A stretch of DNA of 64,000 bases from Phycicoccus avicenniae_A (GCF_050496545.1 NZ_JBNVZV010000002.1:217566-281565); one strand, 5' to 3'; shown: positions 1-9,564, numbered from the stretch's first letter. Made by a program: numbers and translations. The notes: a model not told the origin generated them from the letters alone.

Positions 1-216
1 GCCGGCGCCAAGACCTACGAGCGCGAGCAGGAGATCTCGCTGGCCAACAACGCCCGCGAGATGCTCGAGCAGACCGAGCACGCCCTCGCCCGCCTCGACG
101 ACGGCAGCTACGGCACCTGCGAGTCCTGCGGCAACCCGATCGGCAAGATGCGGCTCCAGGCCGCTCCTCGTGCGACCCTGTGCATGCCATGCAAGACGAA
201 GCAGGAGCGCCGCTGA
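1..216 (+). CDS. TraR/DksA family zinc-finger protein (5' end outside window)
   Basis: The first 71 codons visible, read from base 1, are the C-terminal part of a DksA/TraR-type protein. An alpha-helical stretch is followed by a four-cysteine zinc finger made of CESC and CMPC about 20 residues apart. Family members bind RNA polymerase through the secondary channel or act as small zinc-finger regulators; actinobacterial versions commonly sit directly before lspA, as here. The stop lies inside the next gene, so the two are probably co-transcribed. The N-terminal coiled coil is mostly missing, so the acidic tip that defines true DksA cannot be checked. Confidence 0.85.
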   Translation, partial: AGAKTYEREQEISLANNAREMLEQTEHALARLDDGSYGTCESCGNPIGKMRLQAAPRATLCMPCKTKQERR

Positions 217-764
217 CGGGCGCCGACCCCACCCCGACGCCCACCCCCGACCCCTCGCCGCAGGGACGCGGACGCCTCCGCGCCCTGCTGCTCACCCTCG
301 CGGTGGTCACCCTCGTCCTCGACCAGGGCACCAAGGCCTGGGCCCTCGCGGGCCTGACGCCCGGGCAGCCGGTCGACCTCGTGGGCTCGGCGATCCGCCT
401 CAACCTCATCCGCAACCCGGGTGCCGCCTTCTCCCTGGGCGACGGCTCGACGTGGGTGCTCACCCTCGTCTCGCTCGTCATCCTCGGGTGGGTCGTCGTC
501 GGGGCCCGCCGGGTCGACAACCGGGCCTGGGCGGTGCCGCTCGGGCTGCTGCTCGGCGGGGCCGTCGGCAACCTCGTCGACCGCCTGGTGCGCGAGCCCG
601 GCCCGGGCCGCGGCCACGTCGTCGACTTCATCGACTACTTCGGCTGGTTCATCGGCAACGTCGCGGACATCGCGATCGTCGTCGCGGCGGGCATCATCAT
701 GGTCCTCGCGTACCGGGGCGTGCCCCTGGGGTCGCGGCACCGGGCGGAGCACGCCGATGACTGA
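189..764 (+). CDS. lspA: Lipoprotein signal peptidase (signal peptidase II)
   Basis: Membrane aspartyl protease that removes the signal peptide of diacylated prolipoproteins in the cytoplasmic membrane. About 191 residues with a Pro/Thr-rich N-terminus and four hydrophobic segments. Signature blocks are present: NPGAAFS, GNLVDRL with the first catalytic Asp, and NVADIAI with the second. The ATG at 189 overlaps the upstream gene by 28 nt; a GTG at 180 in the same frame is an alternative, and neither has a clear Shine-Dalgarno sequence. The last codons overlap the start of rluD by 8 nt, indicating translational coupling. ctaC in this window carries a lipobox and is one likely substrate. Confidence 0.93.
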   Translation: MQDEAGAPLTGADPTPTPTPDPSPQGRGRLRALLLTLAVVTLVLDQGTKAWALAGLTPGQPVDLVGSAIRLNLIRNPGAAFSLGDGSTWVLTLVSLVILGWVVVGARRVDNRAWAVPLGLLLGGAVGNLVDRLVREPGPGRGHVVDFIDYFGWFIGNVADIAIVVAAGIIMVLAYRGVPLGSRHRAEHADD

Positions 765-1680
765 GCAGCGCACGGTCCTCGTGCCCGACGGCCTCGAGGG
801 CGAGCGGGTCGACGCCGCGATCGCCCGTCTCTTCGGGCTCTCCCGCACCCGCGCCGCCGACCTCGCCGCCGCCGGCGACGTCGCCGTCAACGCCAGCACC
901 GTCGGCAAGAGCCACCGGGTCAGCGCCGGCGACATGCTCGAGGTGGCCATCCCCAGCGGCCCGGCCAGCCCGACCCTCGAGGTCGTGGCCGAGCCCGTGC
1001 CGGGCATGAAGGTCGTCCACGACGACGACGACATCGTGGTGGTCGACAAGCCGGTCGGCGTCGCGGCCCACCCGAGCGTCGGGTGGACCGGTCCCAACGT
1101 GCTCGCCGGGCTCAAGGCCGCCGGCTACCGCATCTCCACCAGCGGGGCCAGCGAGCGGCAGGGCATCGTCTCGCGCCTCGACGTCGGCACCAGCGGCCTG
1201 ATGGTCGTCTGCAAGAGCGAGCGCGGCTACAGCGTCCTGAAGCGCGCGTTCAAGGAGCGCCGGGTCGAGAAGACCTACCACACGCTCGTCCAGGGCCTCC
1301 CGGACCCGCTCGTCGGCACCATCGACGCGCCCATCGGCCGCCACCCCGGCCACGACTACAAGTTCGCGGTGATGGACTCCGGCAAGCACGCCGTCACCCA
1401 CTACGAGCTGCTCGAGGCCTTCCGGCACGCGAGCCTGCTCGAGATCCACCTCGAGACCGGTCGCACCCACCAGATCCGCGTCCACATGGCCGCCGTGCGC
1501 CACCCCTGCGTCGGCGACCCGACCTATGGCGCCGACCCCACGCTCGCGAAGCGGCTGGGCCTGGAGCGGCAGTGGCTGCACGCCGTCGGGCTCGGCTTCG
1601 AGCACCCCGGCTCGGGGGAGTGGGTCACCTTCGAGAGCGGCTACCCGCAGGACCTCCAGGACGCCCTCGACCGCCTCTGA
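757..1680 (+). CDS. rluD: RluA/RluD family 23S rRNA pseudouridine synthase
   Basis: Isomerises uridine to pseudouridine in large-subunit rRNA. 307 residues: an N-terminal S4 RNA-binding domain (about 15-75) and a pseudouridine synthase domain with the catalytic loop SRLDVGTSGL (Asp near 142) and the conserved GRTHQIRVH block near the C-terminus. The usual His of HRLD is Ser here, a tolerated position; the Asp is kept. ATG 757 overlaps the lspA stop. The lspA-rluD pair is a common actinobacterial arrangement. Target position (RluD versus another RluA-type enzyme) is inferred only from family resemblance. Confidence 0.9.
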   Translation: MTEQRTVLVPDGLEGERVDAAIARLFGLSRTRAADLAAAGDVAVNASTVGKSHRVSAGDMLEVAIPSGPASPTLEVVAEPVPGMKVVHDDDDIVVVDKPVGVAAHPSVGWTGPNVLAGLKAAGYRISTSGASERQGIVSRLDVGTSGLMVVCKSERGYSVLKRAFKERRVEKTYHTLVQGLPDPLVGTIDAPIGRHPGHDYKFAVMDSGKHAVTHYELLEAFRHASLLEIHLETGRTHQIRVHMAAVRHPCVGDPTYGADPTLAKRLGLERQWLHAVGLGFEHPGSGEWVTFESGYPQDLQDALDRL

Positions 1681-1745
1681 GCGACCCGTTCGCGCCGCTC
1701 GCGCGACACGGCGGGCGACACGCCGAGGGTGTCCCCGGGGCGACC

Positions 1746-1751
1746 TAGGAT
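1746..1751 (+). promoter_or_regulatory. -10 hexamer TAGGAT of dnaE
   Basis: TAGGAT ends 8 nt before the dnaE ATG at 1760, with no Shine-Dalgarno between them. This fits a leaderless or nearly leaderless transcript and supports the ATG as start. It lies in the 79-nt gap after rluD. Confidence 0.55.
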
Positions 1752-1759
1752 GGTCCGCG

Positions 1760-4700
1760 ATGTCCACCCCCGCCGCCCCGACCCCGAGCCCCGCGTCCTC
1801 CCCGAAGGGCGACTCGTTCGTGCACCTGCACGTGCACACCGAGTACTCGATGCTCGACGGCGCGGCCCGCATCGGCGACCTCTTCACCCGCGCCGCCGAG
1901 ATGGGGATGCCGGCCCTCGCGACCACCGACCACGGCTACGTCTTCGGCGCCTACGAGTTCTGGAAGAAGGCCCAGGGCACGGGCGTCAAGCCCATCATCG
2001 GCGTCGAGGCCTACGTCACGCCGGGCACCCACCGCACCGACAAGACCCGCGTCAAGTGGGGCGACGAGCGCACCCGCCCCGGCGACGACGTCTCGGGCTC
2101 GGGCGCCTACACGCACATGACGCTGCTGGCCCGCGACAACACCGGCCTGCACAACCTCTTCCGGATGGACAGCCAGGCCTCCCTCGACCAGGTCTACGCC
2201 AAGTGGCCGCGCGTCGACCGCGAGCTGCTCGACCAGTACGGCCAGGGCCTGATCGCCACCACCGGGTGCCCGTCGGGCGAGATCCAGACCCGCATCCGGC
2301 TCGGCCAGTACGACCTCGCCAAGCAGGCGGCCTCGGACTTCCGCGACATCTTCGGCGCCGAGAACTACTTCTGCGAGCTGATGGACCACGGCCTCGACAT
2401 CGAGCGCCGCGTCCAGCAGGACCTCCTGCGCATCGCCCGCGAGCTCGGGCTGCCGCTCGTGGCCACCAACGACCTGCACTACACGAGCCCCGAGGACGCT
2501 AAGGCCCACGGCGCGCTCCTCTGCGTCCAGTCCGGCTCGACGATGATGGACCCGGGCCGCTTCAAGTTCGACGCCGACGACTTCTACCTCAAGAGCCCCG
2601 CCGAGATGCGCCACACCTGGCGCGAGCTGCCCGAGGCCTGCGACAACACCCTCCTCATCGCCGAGATGTGCGACATCTCGTTCACCGAGGGCGAGGGCCG
2701 GTTCATGCCGCGCTTTCCCTGCCCGCCCGGCGAGAACGAGACGAGCTGGTTCGTCAAGGAGGTCCAGAAGGGCCTGCACGAGCGCTTCCCCGGCGGCATC
2801 CCCGAGTACGCCCAGAAGCAGGCCGACTACGAGGCCGAGGTCATCGTCTCGAAGGGGTACCCGGGATACTTCCTCGTCGTCGCCGACTTCATCACCTGGG
2901 CCAAGGAGAACGGCATCCGCGTCGGTCCGGGCCGTGGCTCGGGTGCCGGCTCGATGTGCGCCTACGCGATGAAGATCACCGACCTCGACCCCGTGCCGCA
3001 CGGCCTGATCTTCGAGCGCTTCCTCAACCCCGAGCGCGCCTCGATGCCCGACTTCGACGTCGACTTCGACGAGCGCCGGCGCGGTGAGGTCATCCGCTAC
3101 GTCACCGAGAAGTACGGCAGCGAGCGGGTCGCCCAGATCGTCACCTACGGCACGATCAAGGCCAAGCAGGCCGTCAAGGACTCCGCCCGCGTGATGGGCC
3201 ACCCCTTCGCCGTCGGTGAGCAGCTGACCAAGGCGATGCCCCCGGACGTCATGGGCAAGGGCGTGCCGCTCTCGGGCATCTACGACCCGAACCACCCGCG
3301 CTACGGCGAGGGCAAGGAGTTCCGCGACCTCGTCGCCCAGGAGCAGCACCTCCAGGAGGTCGTCGAGACCGCCAAGGGCCTCGAGGGCCTCAAGCGCCAG
3401 TGGGGCGTGCACGCCGCCGGCGTCATCATGTCCAGCGAGCCGCTGATCGACGTGATCCCGATCATGCGGCGGCTCCAGGACGGGCAGGTCATCACGCAGT
3501 TCGACTACCCGAGCTGCGAGAGCCTCGGCCTGGTCAAGATGGACTTCCTCGGGCTGCGCAACCTGACGATCCTCGACGACGCCATCGCCAACGTGCAGGC
3601 CAACCGCGGCGAGGAGATCGACCTCGACGCGCTGTCCAAGGACATGACCGACAAGGCCACCTACGAGCTGCTGTCGCGCGGCGACACCCTCGGGGTCTTC
3701 CAGCTCGACGGCGGCGGCATGCGCACGCTGCTGAAGCTGATGCAGCCGGACAACTTCGAGGACATCTCCGCGGCCCTCGCGCTGTACAGGCCGGGCCCGA
3801 TGGGCGTCAACGCCCACACGAACTTCGCGCTGCGCAAGAACGGCAAGCAGGAGCTCATCCCGCTCGACCCGCAGCTGAAGGGCAAGCTCCAGCCCGAGAT
3901 GGTCGAGGCCCTCGAGCCCATCCTCGGCACCACCTACGGCCTGGTGATCTACCAGGAGCAGGTCATGGAGATCGCCCAGAAGCTCGCCGGCTACACGCTC
4001 GGCAACGCCGACCTCCTCCGGCGCGCCATGGGCAAGAAGAAGAAGGAGGTCCTCGACAAGGAGTACGTGCCGTTCTCCGACGGCATGAAGAAGAACGGCT
4101 ACACCGAGGCCTCCGTGGCGGCCCTCTGGGGCGTCCTCGTCCCGTTCTCCGACTACGCGTTCAACAAGGCGCACACCGCCGCGTACGGCCTCGTCTCCTA
4201 CTGGACCGGCTACCTCAAGGCCAACTACCCGGCCGAGTACATGGCCGCCCTGCTCACGAGCGTCGGCGACGACAAGGACAAGTCGGCCCTCTACCTCGGC
4301 GAGTGCCGGCGGATGGGCATCAAGGTGCTGCCCCCGGACGTCAACGACTCGGTCGGCCAGTTCGCCGCCGTCGGCACCGACATCCGGTTCGGGCTCAACG
4401 CGATCCGCAATGTCGGCCACAACGTCGTCGAGGCGATCGTCGCCGCGCGCGAGGAGAAGGGCGCCTTCACCTCGTTCCGCGACTTCATGTCCAAGGTGCC
4501 GGCGGTGGTCTGCAACAAGCGCACCATCGAGTCGCTCATCAAGGGCGGCGCCTTCGACGGCCTGGCCGAGACCCGGATGGGCCTGCTGCGCATCCACGAG
4601 GAGTACGTCGACGCCTTCGTCGCGGTCAAGCGCCAGGAGGCGATCGGCCAGGACAGCCTCTTCGGGGCCTTCGGCGACGACGGCGGCTCCGGCGGCGGGG

Positions 4701-5380
4701 GCGGCGACATGATGGGCCTGGCGCCCGTGCCCGGCGTCGAGTGGGACAAGCAGACCCTGCTCTCCTTCGAGCGCGAGATGCTCGGCCTCTACGTCTCGGA
4801 CCACCCGCTCTTCGGGGTCGAGCACGTGCTCAGCCAGCACGCCGACACCCAGATCGCCGCGCTGACCGCCGACGAGTCCGGCCGGCCCGAGGGCTCGATG
4901 GTCACCGTCGCCGGGCTCATCACCGGCCTGCAGATCAAGCGCACCAAGAAGGGCGACCTCTGGGCCATCGCCACCGTCGAGGACCTCGCGGGCTCCATCG
5001 AGTGCCTCTTCTTCCCGAGCACGTACATGACCGTCTCCTCGATGCTCCAGCAGGACCAGATCGCGGTCGTGCGAGGCAAGCTGAACCGGCGCGACGACTC
5101 GGTCTCGATCTACGCCCAGGAGCTCACCCTCCCCGACGTCAGCGAGGGTCCGCGCGGGCCGGTGGTCGTGACGATGGAGACCGTGCGCGCCACGACGCAG
5201 CGCATCGAGGAGCTCAAGGGGGTCCTCACCAACCACCCGGGCACCACCGAGGTCCACCTGCGGCTGCTCAAGCCGGGCCGCTCCGTCGAGATCCGCCTCG
5301 ACCCGGCCTACCGGGTCAACGCCGACGCCGCGCTCTTCGGCGACCTCAAGGTCCTCCTCGGCCCCCGCTGCCTCTCCTGA
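1760..5380 (+). CDS. dnaE: DNA polymerase III alpha subunit
   Basis: Catalytic subunit of the replicative polymerase. 1206 residues, normal for DnaE1. Order: PHP domain from about residue 19 (HLHVHTEYS metal-site motif), family C polymerase core with GPGRGSGAGS and PDFDVDFDE (catalytic Asp near 432 and 434), third-Asp region KMDFLGLRN near 593, helix-hairpin-helix region, a short Gly/Ser linker (SGGGGG) near 980, and a C-terminal OB fold starting near 1045. Actinobacterial DnaE1 normally proofreads through its PHP domain; the motif residues for that are visible here. Single gene unit with its own -10 hexamer. Confidence 0.97.
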   Translation: MSTPAAPTPSPASSPKGDSFVHLHVHTEYSMLDGAARIGDLFTRAAEMGMPALATTDHGYVFGAYEFWKKAQGTGVKPIIGVEAYVTPGTHRTDKTRVKWGDERTRPGDDVSGSGAYTHMTLLARDNTGLHNLFRMDSQASLDQVYAKWPRVDRELLDQYGQGLIATTGCPSGEIQTRIRLGQYDLAKQAASDFRDIFGAENYFCELMDHGLDIERRVQQDLLRIARELGLPLVATNDLHYTSPEDAKAHGALLCVQSGSTMMDPGRFKFDADDFYLKSPAEMRHTWRELPEACDNTLLIAEMCDISFTEGEGRFMPRFPCPPGENETSWFVKEVQKGLHERFPGGIPEYAQKQADYEAEVIVSKGYPGYFLVVADFITWAKENGIRVGPGRGSGAGSMCAYAMKITDLDPVPHGLIFERFLNPERASMPDFDVDFDERRRGEVIRYVTEKYGSERVAQIVTYGTIKAKQAVKDSARVMGHPFAVGEQLTKAMPPDVMGKGVPLSGIYDPNHPRYGEGKEFRDLVAQEQHLQEVVETAKGLEGLKRQWGVHAAGVIMSSEPLIDVIPIMRRLQDGQVITQFDYPSCESLGLVKMDFLGLRNLTILDDAIANVQANRGEEIDLDALSKDMTDKATYELLSRGDTLGVFQLDGGGMRTLLKLMQPDNFEDISAALALYRPGPMGVNAHTNFALRKNGKQELIPLDPQLKGKLQPEMVEALEPILGTTYGLVIYQEQVMEIAQKLAGYTLGNADLLRRAMGKKKKEVLDKEYVPFSDGMKKNGYTEASVAALWGVLVPFSDYAFNKAHTAAYGLVSYWTGYLKANYPAEYMAALLTSVGDDKDKSALYLGECRRMGIKVLPPDVNDSVGQFAAVGTDIRFGLNAIRNVGHNVVEAIVAAREEKGAFTSFRDFMSKVPAVVCNKRTIESLIKGGAFDGLAETRMGLLRIHEEYVDAFVAVKRQEAIGQDSLFGAFGDDGGSGGGGGDMMGLAPVPGVEWDKQTLLSFEREMLGLYVSDHPLFGVEHVLSQHADTQIAALTADESGRPEGSMVTVAGLITGLQIKRTKKGDLWAIATVEDLAGSIECLFFPSTYMTVSSMLQQDQIAVVRGKLNRRDDSVSIYAQELTLPDVSEGPRGPVVVTMETVRATTQRIEELKGVLTNHPGTTEVHLRLLKPGRSVEIRLDPAYRVNADAALFGDLKVLLGPRCLS

Positions 5381-5397
5381 CCCGCGCGCGGGCGACC

Positions 5398-5425
5398 CTG
5401 CGGTGAACGGTCGGCGACACCGCAG
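5398..5425. promoter_or_regulatory. Inverted repeat with a GGTGAAC half-site before the 5'-nucleotidase gene
   Basis: Perfect 8-bp arms CTGCGGTG and CACCGCAG flank 12 nt. The left arm contains GGTGAAC, the reverse complement of the GTTCACC core of actinobacterial PhoP boxes, and a weaker GGCGACA follows at 11-bp spacing. It lies about 43 bp before the likely -10 (TAGGGT, 5468-5473). It could be a PhoP operator or a weak dnaE terminator. Confidence 0.3.
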
Positions 5426-5533
5426 ATCCGGGGGCCGCGAGGGGATGCCACCGGAGCGATGTGCGCCTAGGGTCTACCTGACGTGCCGCCCGGACAGGAG
5501 GCGGCGCTCGGAGAACCCAGGAGAACCTCGACG

Positions 5534-7330
5534 ATGAGTACGACTCGACGACGCGCCCTCGGCGCCGGTGTCGCCGCCATGGGCCTGGCGGTGTTCGTCG
5601 CCGGCACCCCGGCCGCGACCGCGCACGACCGCGGGCACGGCCACCACCCCAAGCCGGCCAAGACCCAGACCGTGCAGCTGCTGTCGTTCAACGACTACCA
5701 CGGCCACCTCGAGGCCACCGACCCGCCGCTCTCGAAGACCCTCGACCCGACCCAGACGCCGGTCGGCGGCGCCGAGTACCTCGCGACCGCGCTGAAGACG
5801 CTGCGTGCGAAGGCGCCCAAGGGCACCTCGCTCACCGTCGCGGCGGGCGACCTCATCGGCGGGTCCACCTTCCTCTCCGGGCTCTTCCACGACGAGCCGT
5901 CCGTCGAGTCGCTCAACGCGATGAAGCTCGACGTCAGCAGCGTCGGCAACCACGAGTTCGACGAGGGCACCACCGAGCTCCTGCGCATGCAGAAGGGTGG
6001 CTGCCACCCGACCGACGGCTGCTACTTCCCGGACCAGCCGTACGCCGGCGCCGACTTCCAGTGGCTCGCCGCGAACGTCGTGCTCAAGCAGCAGGCCGCC
6101 GCGAAGGGCAAGGGCCACCACCACGGCCACGACAAGGAGCGCACGCTCCTGCCCGCCACCTCGGTCAAGAAGATCAACGGTGTCAAGGTCGGCTTCATCG
6201 GCATGACCCTCGAGGGCACCCCGAGCCTCGTCGACCCGGCCGGTGTCGCGAACGTCGACTTCAAGGACGAGGTCGAGACCGCGAACAAGCAGGCCCGCGA
6301 GCTGCGCAAGAAGGGCGTGAACTCCATCGTCGTCCTGCTCCACGAGGGCGGCGTGCAGACCGGCACCTACCAGCAGTGCGTCGGCATCTCCGACCCGATC
6401 GCGACGATCGCCAAGACGATGACCGCCGACGTCGACGCCATCATCACCGGCCACACGCACCAGCCCTACACGTGCTCCATCCCGGACCCGAAGGGCAACC
6501 CGCGCCTCGTGACGAGCGCCGCCTCCTACGGCCAGGTCGTCTCCGAGACCAACCTCGTCATCGACAAGCGCACCGGCGAGGTCGACCGCGCGAAGTCCAC
6601 GTCGGTCAACCACCTCGTGAGCCGCACCGCGTTCGCCAAGGACGCCACGCAGACCGGCATCATCGACAAGTGGAAGACCATCTCGGCGCCGCTCGCGGCC
6701 CGCGTGGTGGGCACCAACGCCGAGGACATCACCGGTGACTCCAGCGGCAACCGCGGCATCGAGACGCCGATGGCCGACCTGGTGGCCGACAGCATCCTCT
6801 GGGGCACCAAGGCCCCCGAGAACGGCGGCGCCCAGCTGGCGCTGATGAACGTCGGTGGGGTGCGGGCCAGCCTGTTCCTCGCCCCGAAGTACGCCGAGGG
6901 CCCCGGCCAGATCACCTACGCCGAGACCTACGACGTCGCCCCGTTCGGCAACATCCTCACGACGCTCGACATCACCGGTGCGCAGCTGAAGGCGGTGCTC
7001 GAGCAGCAGTTCGTCCCCGGTCGCCCCGGTGGTCGTGAGGCCCTCGCGCTCGGTGTGTCCGACGGCTTCTCCTACACCTGGGACGCCACGCAGCCGGCGG
7101 GCAGCCGGGTCGTGGCGGGCTCGATGACGCTCAACGGGGTGGCGATGGACATGAACGCCACCTACCGCGTCGGGACGATCAACTTCCTCGCCAACGGCGG
7201 TGACTCCTTCACCGCCTTCTCCGCCGGGCAGAACGTCCTCGGCGGCAACGAGGACCTGGCCAACCTGGTCGCCTACTTCGGCGCCAACCCGGGCCTGCGG
7301 GCCCCGGCCGACCGCGTCGCGGGTCTCTGA
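5534..7330 (+). CDS. Secreted 5'-nucleotidase / UshA-like metallophosphoesterase
   Basis: Extracellular phosphatase that releases phosphate from nucleotides. 598 residues. An N-terminal export signal (about 1-35) begins with three arginines and may be Tat-type. The metallophosphatase domain shows FNDYHGH near 52, GNHEFDEG near 138 and ITGHTHQ near 305, all metal ligands; a 5'-nucleotidase C-terminal substrate domain covers about 370-598. Two His-rich patches are unusual: one right after the signal (HDRGHGHHPK) and one near residue 195 (KGKGHHHGHDKE). ATG 5534 is chosen because AGGAGAA lies just upstream; the -10 is TAGGGT at 5468-5473. No sortase or lipobox anchor is visible, so it is probably released. 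Confidence 0.9.
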   Translation: MSTTRRRALGAGVAAMGLAVFVAGTPAATAHDRGHGHHPKPAKTQTVQLLSFNDYHGHLEATDPPLSKTLDPTQTPVGGAEYLATALKTLRAKAPKGTSLTVAAGDLIGGSTFLSGLFHDEPSVESLNAMKLDVSSVGNHEFDEGTTELLRMQKGGCHPTDGCYFPDQPYAGADFQWLAANVVLKQQAAAKGKGHHHGHDKERTLLPATSVKKINGVKVGFIGMTLEGTPSLVDPAGVANVDFKDEVETANKQARELRKKGVNSIVVLLHEGGVQTGTYQQCVGISDPIATIAKTMTADVDAIITGHTHQPYTCSIPDPKGNPRLVTSAASYGQVVSETNLVIDKRTGEVDRAKSTSVNHLVSRTAFAKDATQTGIIDKWKTISAPLAARVVGTNAEDITGDSSGNRGIETPMADLVADSILWGTKAPENGGAQLALMNVGGVRASLFLAPKYAEGPGQITYAETYDVAPFGNILTTLDITGAQLKAVLEQQFVPGRPGGREALALGVSDGFSYTWDATQPAGSRVVAGSMTLNGVAMDMNATYRVGTINFLANGGDSFTAFSAGQNVLGGNEDLANLVAYFGANPGLRAPADRVAGL

Positions 7331-7344
7331 CCCAACGCCGCACC

Positions 7345-7382
7345 CGACGAGGGCCGTCCCCGGCAGGGGGCGGCCCTCGTCG
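7345..7382 (+). terminator. Hairpin terminator after the 5'-nucleotidase gene
   Basis: A perfect 12-bp stem CGACGAGGGCCG / CGGCCCTCGTCG with a 14-nt loop that can pair further (CCCC/GGGG). It starts 14 nt after the stop codon. There is no T-tract, as is usual in high-GC actinobacteria. Confidence 0.75.
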
Positions 7383-7404
7383 CCGTCCGGGGCGCGGCCG
7401 CGCA

Positions 7405-7410
7405 TAGGGT
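7405..7410 (+). promoter_or_regulatory. -10 hexamer TAGGGT, leaderless start of the S9 peptidase
   Basis: TAGGGT followed by exactly 6 nt and the GTG at 7417. The hexamer sits 22 nt after the previous terminator stem, so this gene has its own promoter. Confidence 0.65.
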
Positions 7411-7416
7411 GGGCCC

Positions 7417-9564
7417 GTGCCGAGCCCGAGCCTCCCGACCCCTCCCACCGCCCCCCGACGCCCGCACGTCCGTGAGCAGCACGGCGAGCGCGTGGAGGAC
7501 CCGTACTGGTGGATGCGCGACCTCGAGGACCCCGAGCTGCGGGCCCACCTCGAGGCCGAGAACGCCTACGCCGAGGCCCTGACCGAGCACCTGGCCCCGC
7601 TGCGCAGCACCCTCTTCGGGGAGATCAAGGCCCGTGTCCAGGAGGACGACCTGTCCGTGCCCGTCGCGAGCGGGCCGTGGTGGTACCTCAGCCGCACGGC
7701 GGAGGGGAAGCAGTACGCCGCCCACGTCCGGGTGCCCCGCGCCGACGGCGACCCCCGCCCCGACCCCGAGGCCGGTCCGGTCGGCGGCGAGCAGGTCGTC
7801 CTCGACGGGAACGTGGAGGCGGGGGACTCCGAGTTCTTCTCGCTCGGTGCGCTGGCCGTCAGCGCCGACCACCGGCTCGTGGCCTTCGCCGTCGACACCG
7901 CCGGCGACGAGCGCTTCGACCTCACCGTCCGCGTCATCGCGACCGGCGAGGTCCTCGACACCTCGCTGCGGGGCATCGGCTACGGCTGCGAGCTGAGCCG
8001 AGACGGCTCGTTCGTCTTCTACACGCGCGTCGACGACGCCTGGCGCCCGTTCCAGCTCTGGCGGCACCGCGTCGGGGGCGACCCGGCCGAGGACGTCCTC
8101 GTGCACCAGGAGGACGACGAGCGGTTCTGGATGGGCGTCAGCGGCAGCCGGGACGAGCGCTGGATCCTGCTCGGCCTGGGCTCGAAGACCACCTCCGAGG
8201 TGTGGATGCTGCCCTCGGACGACCCCGAGGGGGAATGGCGGGTCGTGGCTCCCCGGCGCGAGGGCGTCGAGTACGACGTCGAGCCCGCCGGGGACCGGCT
8301 GCTCGTGGTGCACAACACCGACACCCCCGACTCCGACCTCGCGTGGGCGCCCCTCGAGGCGACGAGCCACGAGCAGTGGGTGCCGCTCCTCGCGTCCGGC
8401 GAGGGCGAGCGGTTCGTCGGGGTGGACGCCTTCGACCGCGCCACCGTGCTCTCGCTGCGCACGGGTGGGCTGACCGCGCTCCGGGTGCTGCCGCGGGACG
8501 TCGCGTCGGTGTCCGGCCACGGCACGCCGTGGGACGTCGCCGTCGACCAGCCGGTGCACTCGATCGGGTTGGGGGAGAACCCGGAGCCGGACCAGAGCGC
8601 CATCCAGGTGGTCGTCGAGTCGTGGACCACCCCGCGCACGGTGCTCGACGTCGACCTCGCCACCGGGGGACGGACCGAGCTCAAGCGCCAGCCCGTCCTC
8701 GGCGGCTTCGACCCCGAGGACTACGTCGAGTCCCGCGAGTGGGTGACGGCCGAGGACGGCGCCTCGGTGCCCGTGTCGGTGGTGCGCCGCCGCGGGGTCG
8801 AGCCGGACGGCACCAACCCGGGCCTGCTCACCGCGTACGGCTCGTACGAGATCTCGTCCGACCCGTACTTCTCCGTCGCCCGCCTCGGCCTGCTCGACCG
8901 CGGGGTCGTCTTCGCCGTCGGGCACGTGCGCGGCGGCGGGGAGATGGGGCGGCGCTGGTACGACGAGGGCAAGCTGCTCGCGAAGCCCACGACGTTCTCC
9001 GACACGATCGCCGTCGCGGCGCACCTCGTCGAGTCGGGGTGGGTGGCGCCGGACCGCTTGGGGCTCGAAGGAGGTTCTGCCGGAGGCCTGCTCGTCGGCG
9101 CGGTGCTCAACGCAGCACCCGAGAAGTTCCGGGTCGCGCACGCCGCGGTGCCGTTCGTCGACGCGCTGAACACCATCCTCCAGCCCGAGCTGCCGCTCAC
9201 GGTGGGGGAGTGGGAGGAGTGGGGCAACCCGCTCGAGGACCCGGAGGTCTACGCCGCGATGCGCGCGTACACCCCGTACGAGAACGTGCGCGCCGCGGAG
9301 TACCCCGCCGTCCTCGCGACGAGCAGCCTGCACGACACCCGCGTCTACGTCAGCGAGCCCGCCAAGTGGGTGGCCCGGCTGCGCGAGACGGTCACCAACG
9401 ACCCCGCCACCCGGCCGATCCTGATGCGCACCGAGATGTCGGCCGGCCACGGCGGACGCAGCGGGCGCTACTCGGCGTGGGAGCAGGTGGCCTGGGAGTG
9501 GGCCGTCGTCCTCGACCAGCTCGGCGCCACCGAGCGGCTGGACGGCGGCACCGTCACCGGGTGA
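7417..9564 (+). CDS. ptrB: S9 family peptidase, oligopeptidase B-like
   Basis: Cytosolic serine oligopeptidase of the prolyl oligopeptidase family, expected to cut short peptides after basic residues. 715 residues, no signal peptide. The N-terminal DPYWWMRD block resembles the oligopeptidase B signature, a beta-propeller region follows, and the C-terminal alpha/beta-hydrolase domain has a visible triad: Ser554 in GGSAGG, Asp640 in SLHDTRV and His678 in SAGHGG. Basic-residue preference is inferred from family resemblance. Its 3' end overlaps the convergent stress-protein gene by 11 nt. Confidence 0.88.
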   Translation: MPSPSLPTPPTAPRRPHVREQHGERVEDPYWWMRDLEDPELRAHLEAENAYAEALTEHLAPLRSTLFGEIKARVQEDDLSVPVASGPWWYLSRTAEGKQYAAHVRVPRADGDPRPDPEAGPVGGEQVVLDGNVEAGDSEFFSLGALAVSADHRLVAFAVDTAGDERFDLTVRVIATGEVLDTSLRGIGYGCELSRDGSFVFYTRVDDAWRPFQLWRHRVGGDPAEDVLVHQEDDERFWMGVSGSRDERWILLGLGSKTTSEVWMLPSDDPEGEWRVVAPRREGVEYDVEPAGDRLLVVHNTDTPDSDLAWAPLEATSHEQWVPLLASGEGERFVGVDAFDRATVLSLRTGGLTALRVLPRDVASVSGHGTPWDVAVDQPVHSIGLGENPEPDQSAIQVVVESWTTPRTVLDVDLATGGRTELKRQPVLGGFDPEDYVESREWVTAEDGASVPVSVVRRRGVEPDGTNPGLLTAYGSYEISSDPYFSVARLGLLDRGVVFAVGHVRGGGEMGRRWYDEGKLLAKPTTFSDTIAVAAHLVESGWVAPDRLGLEGGSAGGLLVGAVLNAAPEKFRVAHAAVPFVDALNTILQPELPLTVGEWEEWGNPLEDPEVYAAMRAYTPYENVRAAEYPAVLATSSLHDTRVYVSEPAKWVARLRETVTNDPATRPILMRTEMSAGHGGRSGRYSAWEQVAWEWAVVLDQLGATERLDGGTVTG

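Noticed and set aside
1745..5257. Very long open frame on the minus strand across dnaE (and similar long antisense frames elsewhere)
   Set aside because: High-GC coding DNA leaves long open antisense frames. The predicted proteins are low-complexity (Asp/Glu/Val/Leu/Arg) and have no recognisable domain, while the plus strand encodes a complete DnaE.
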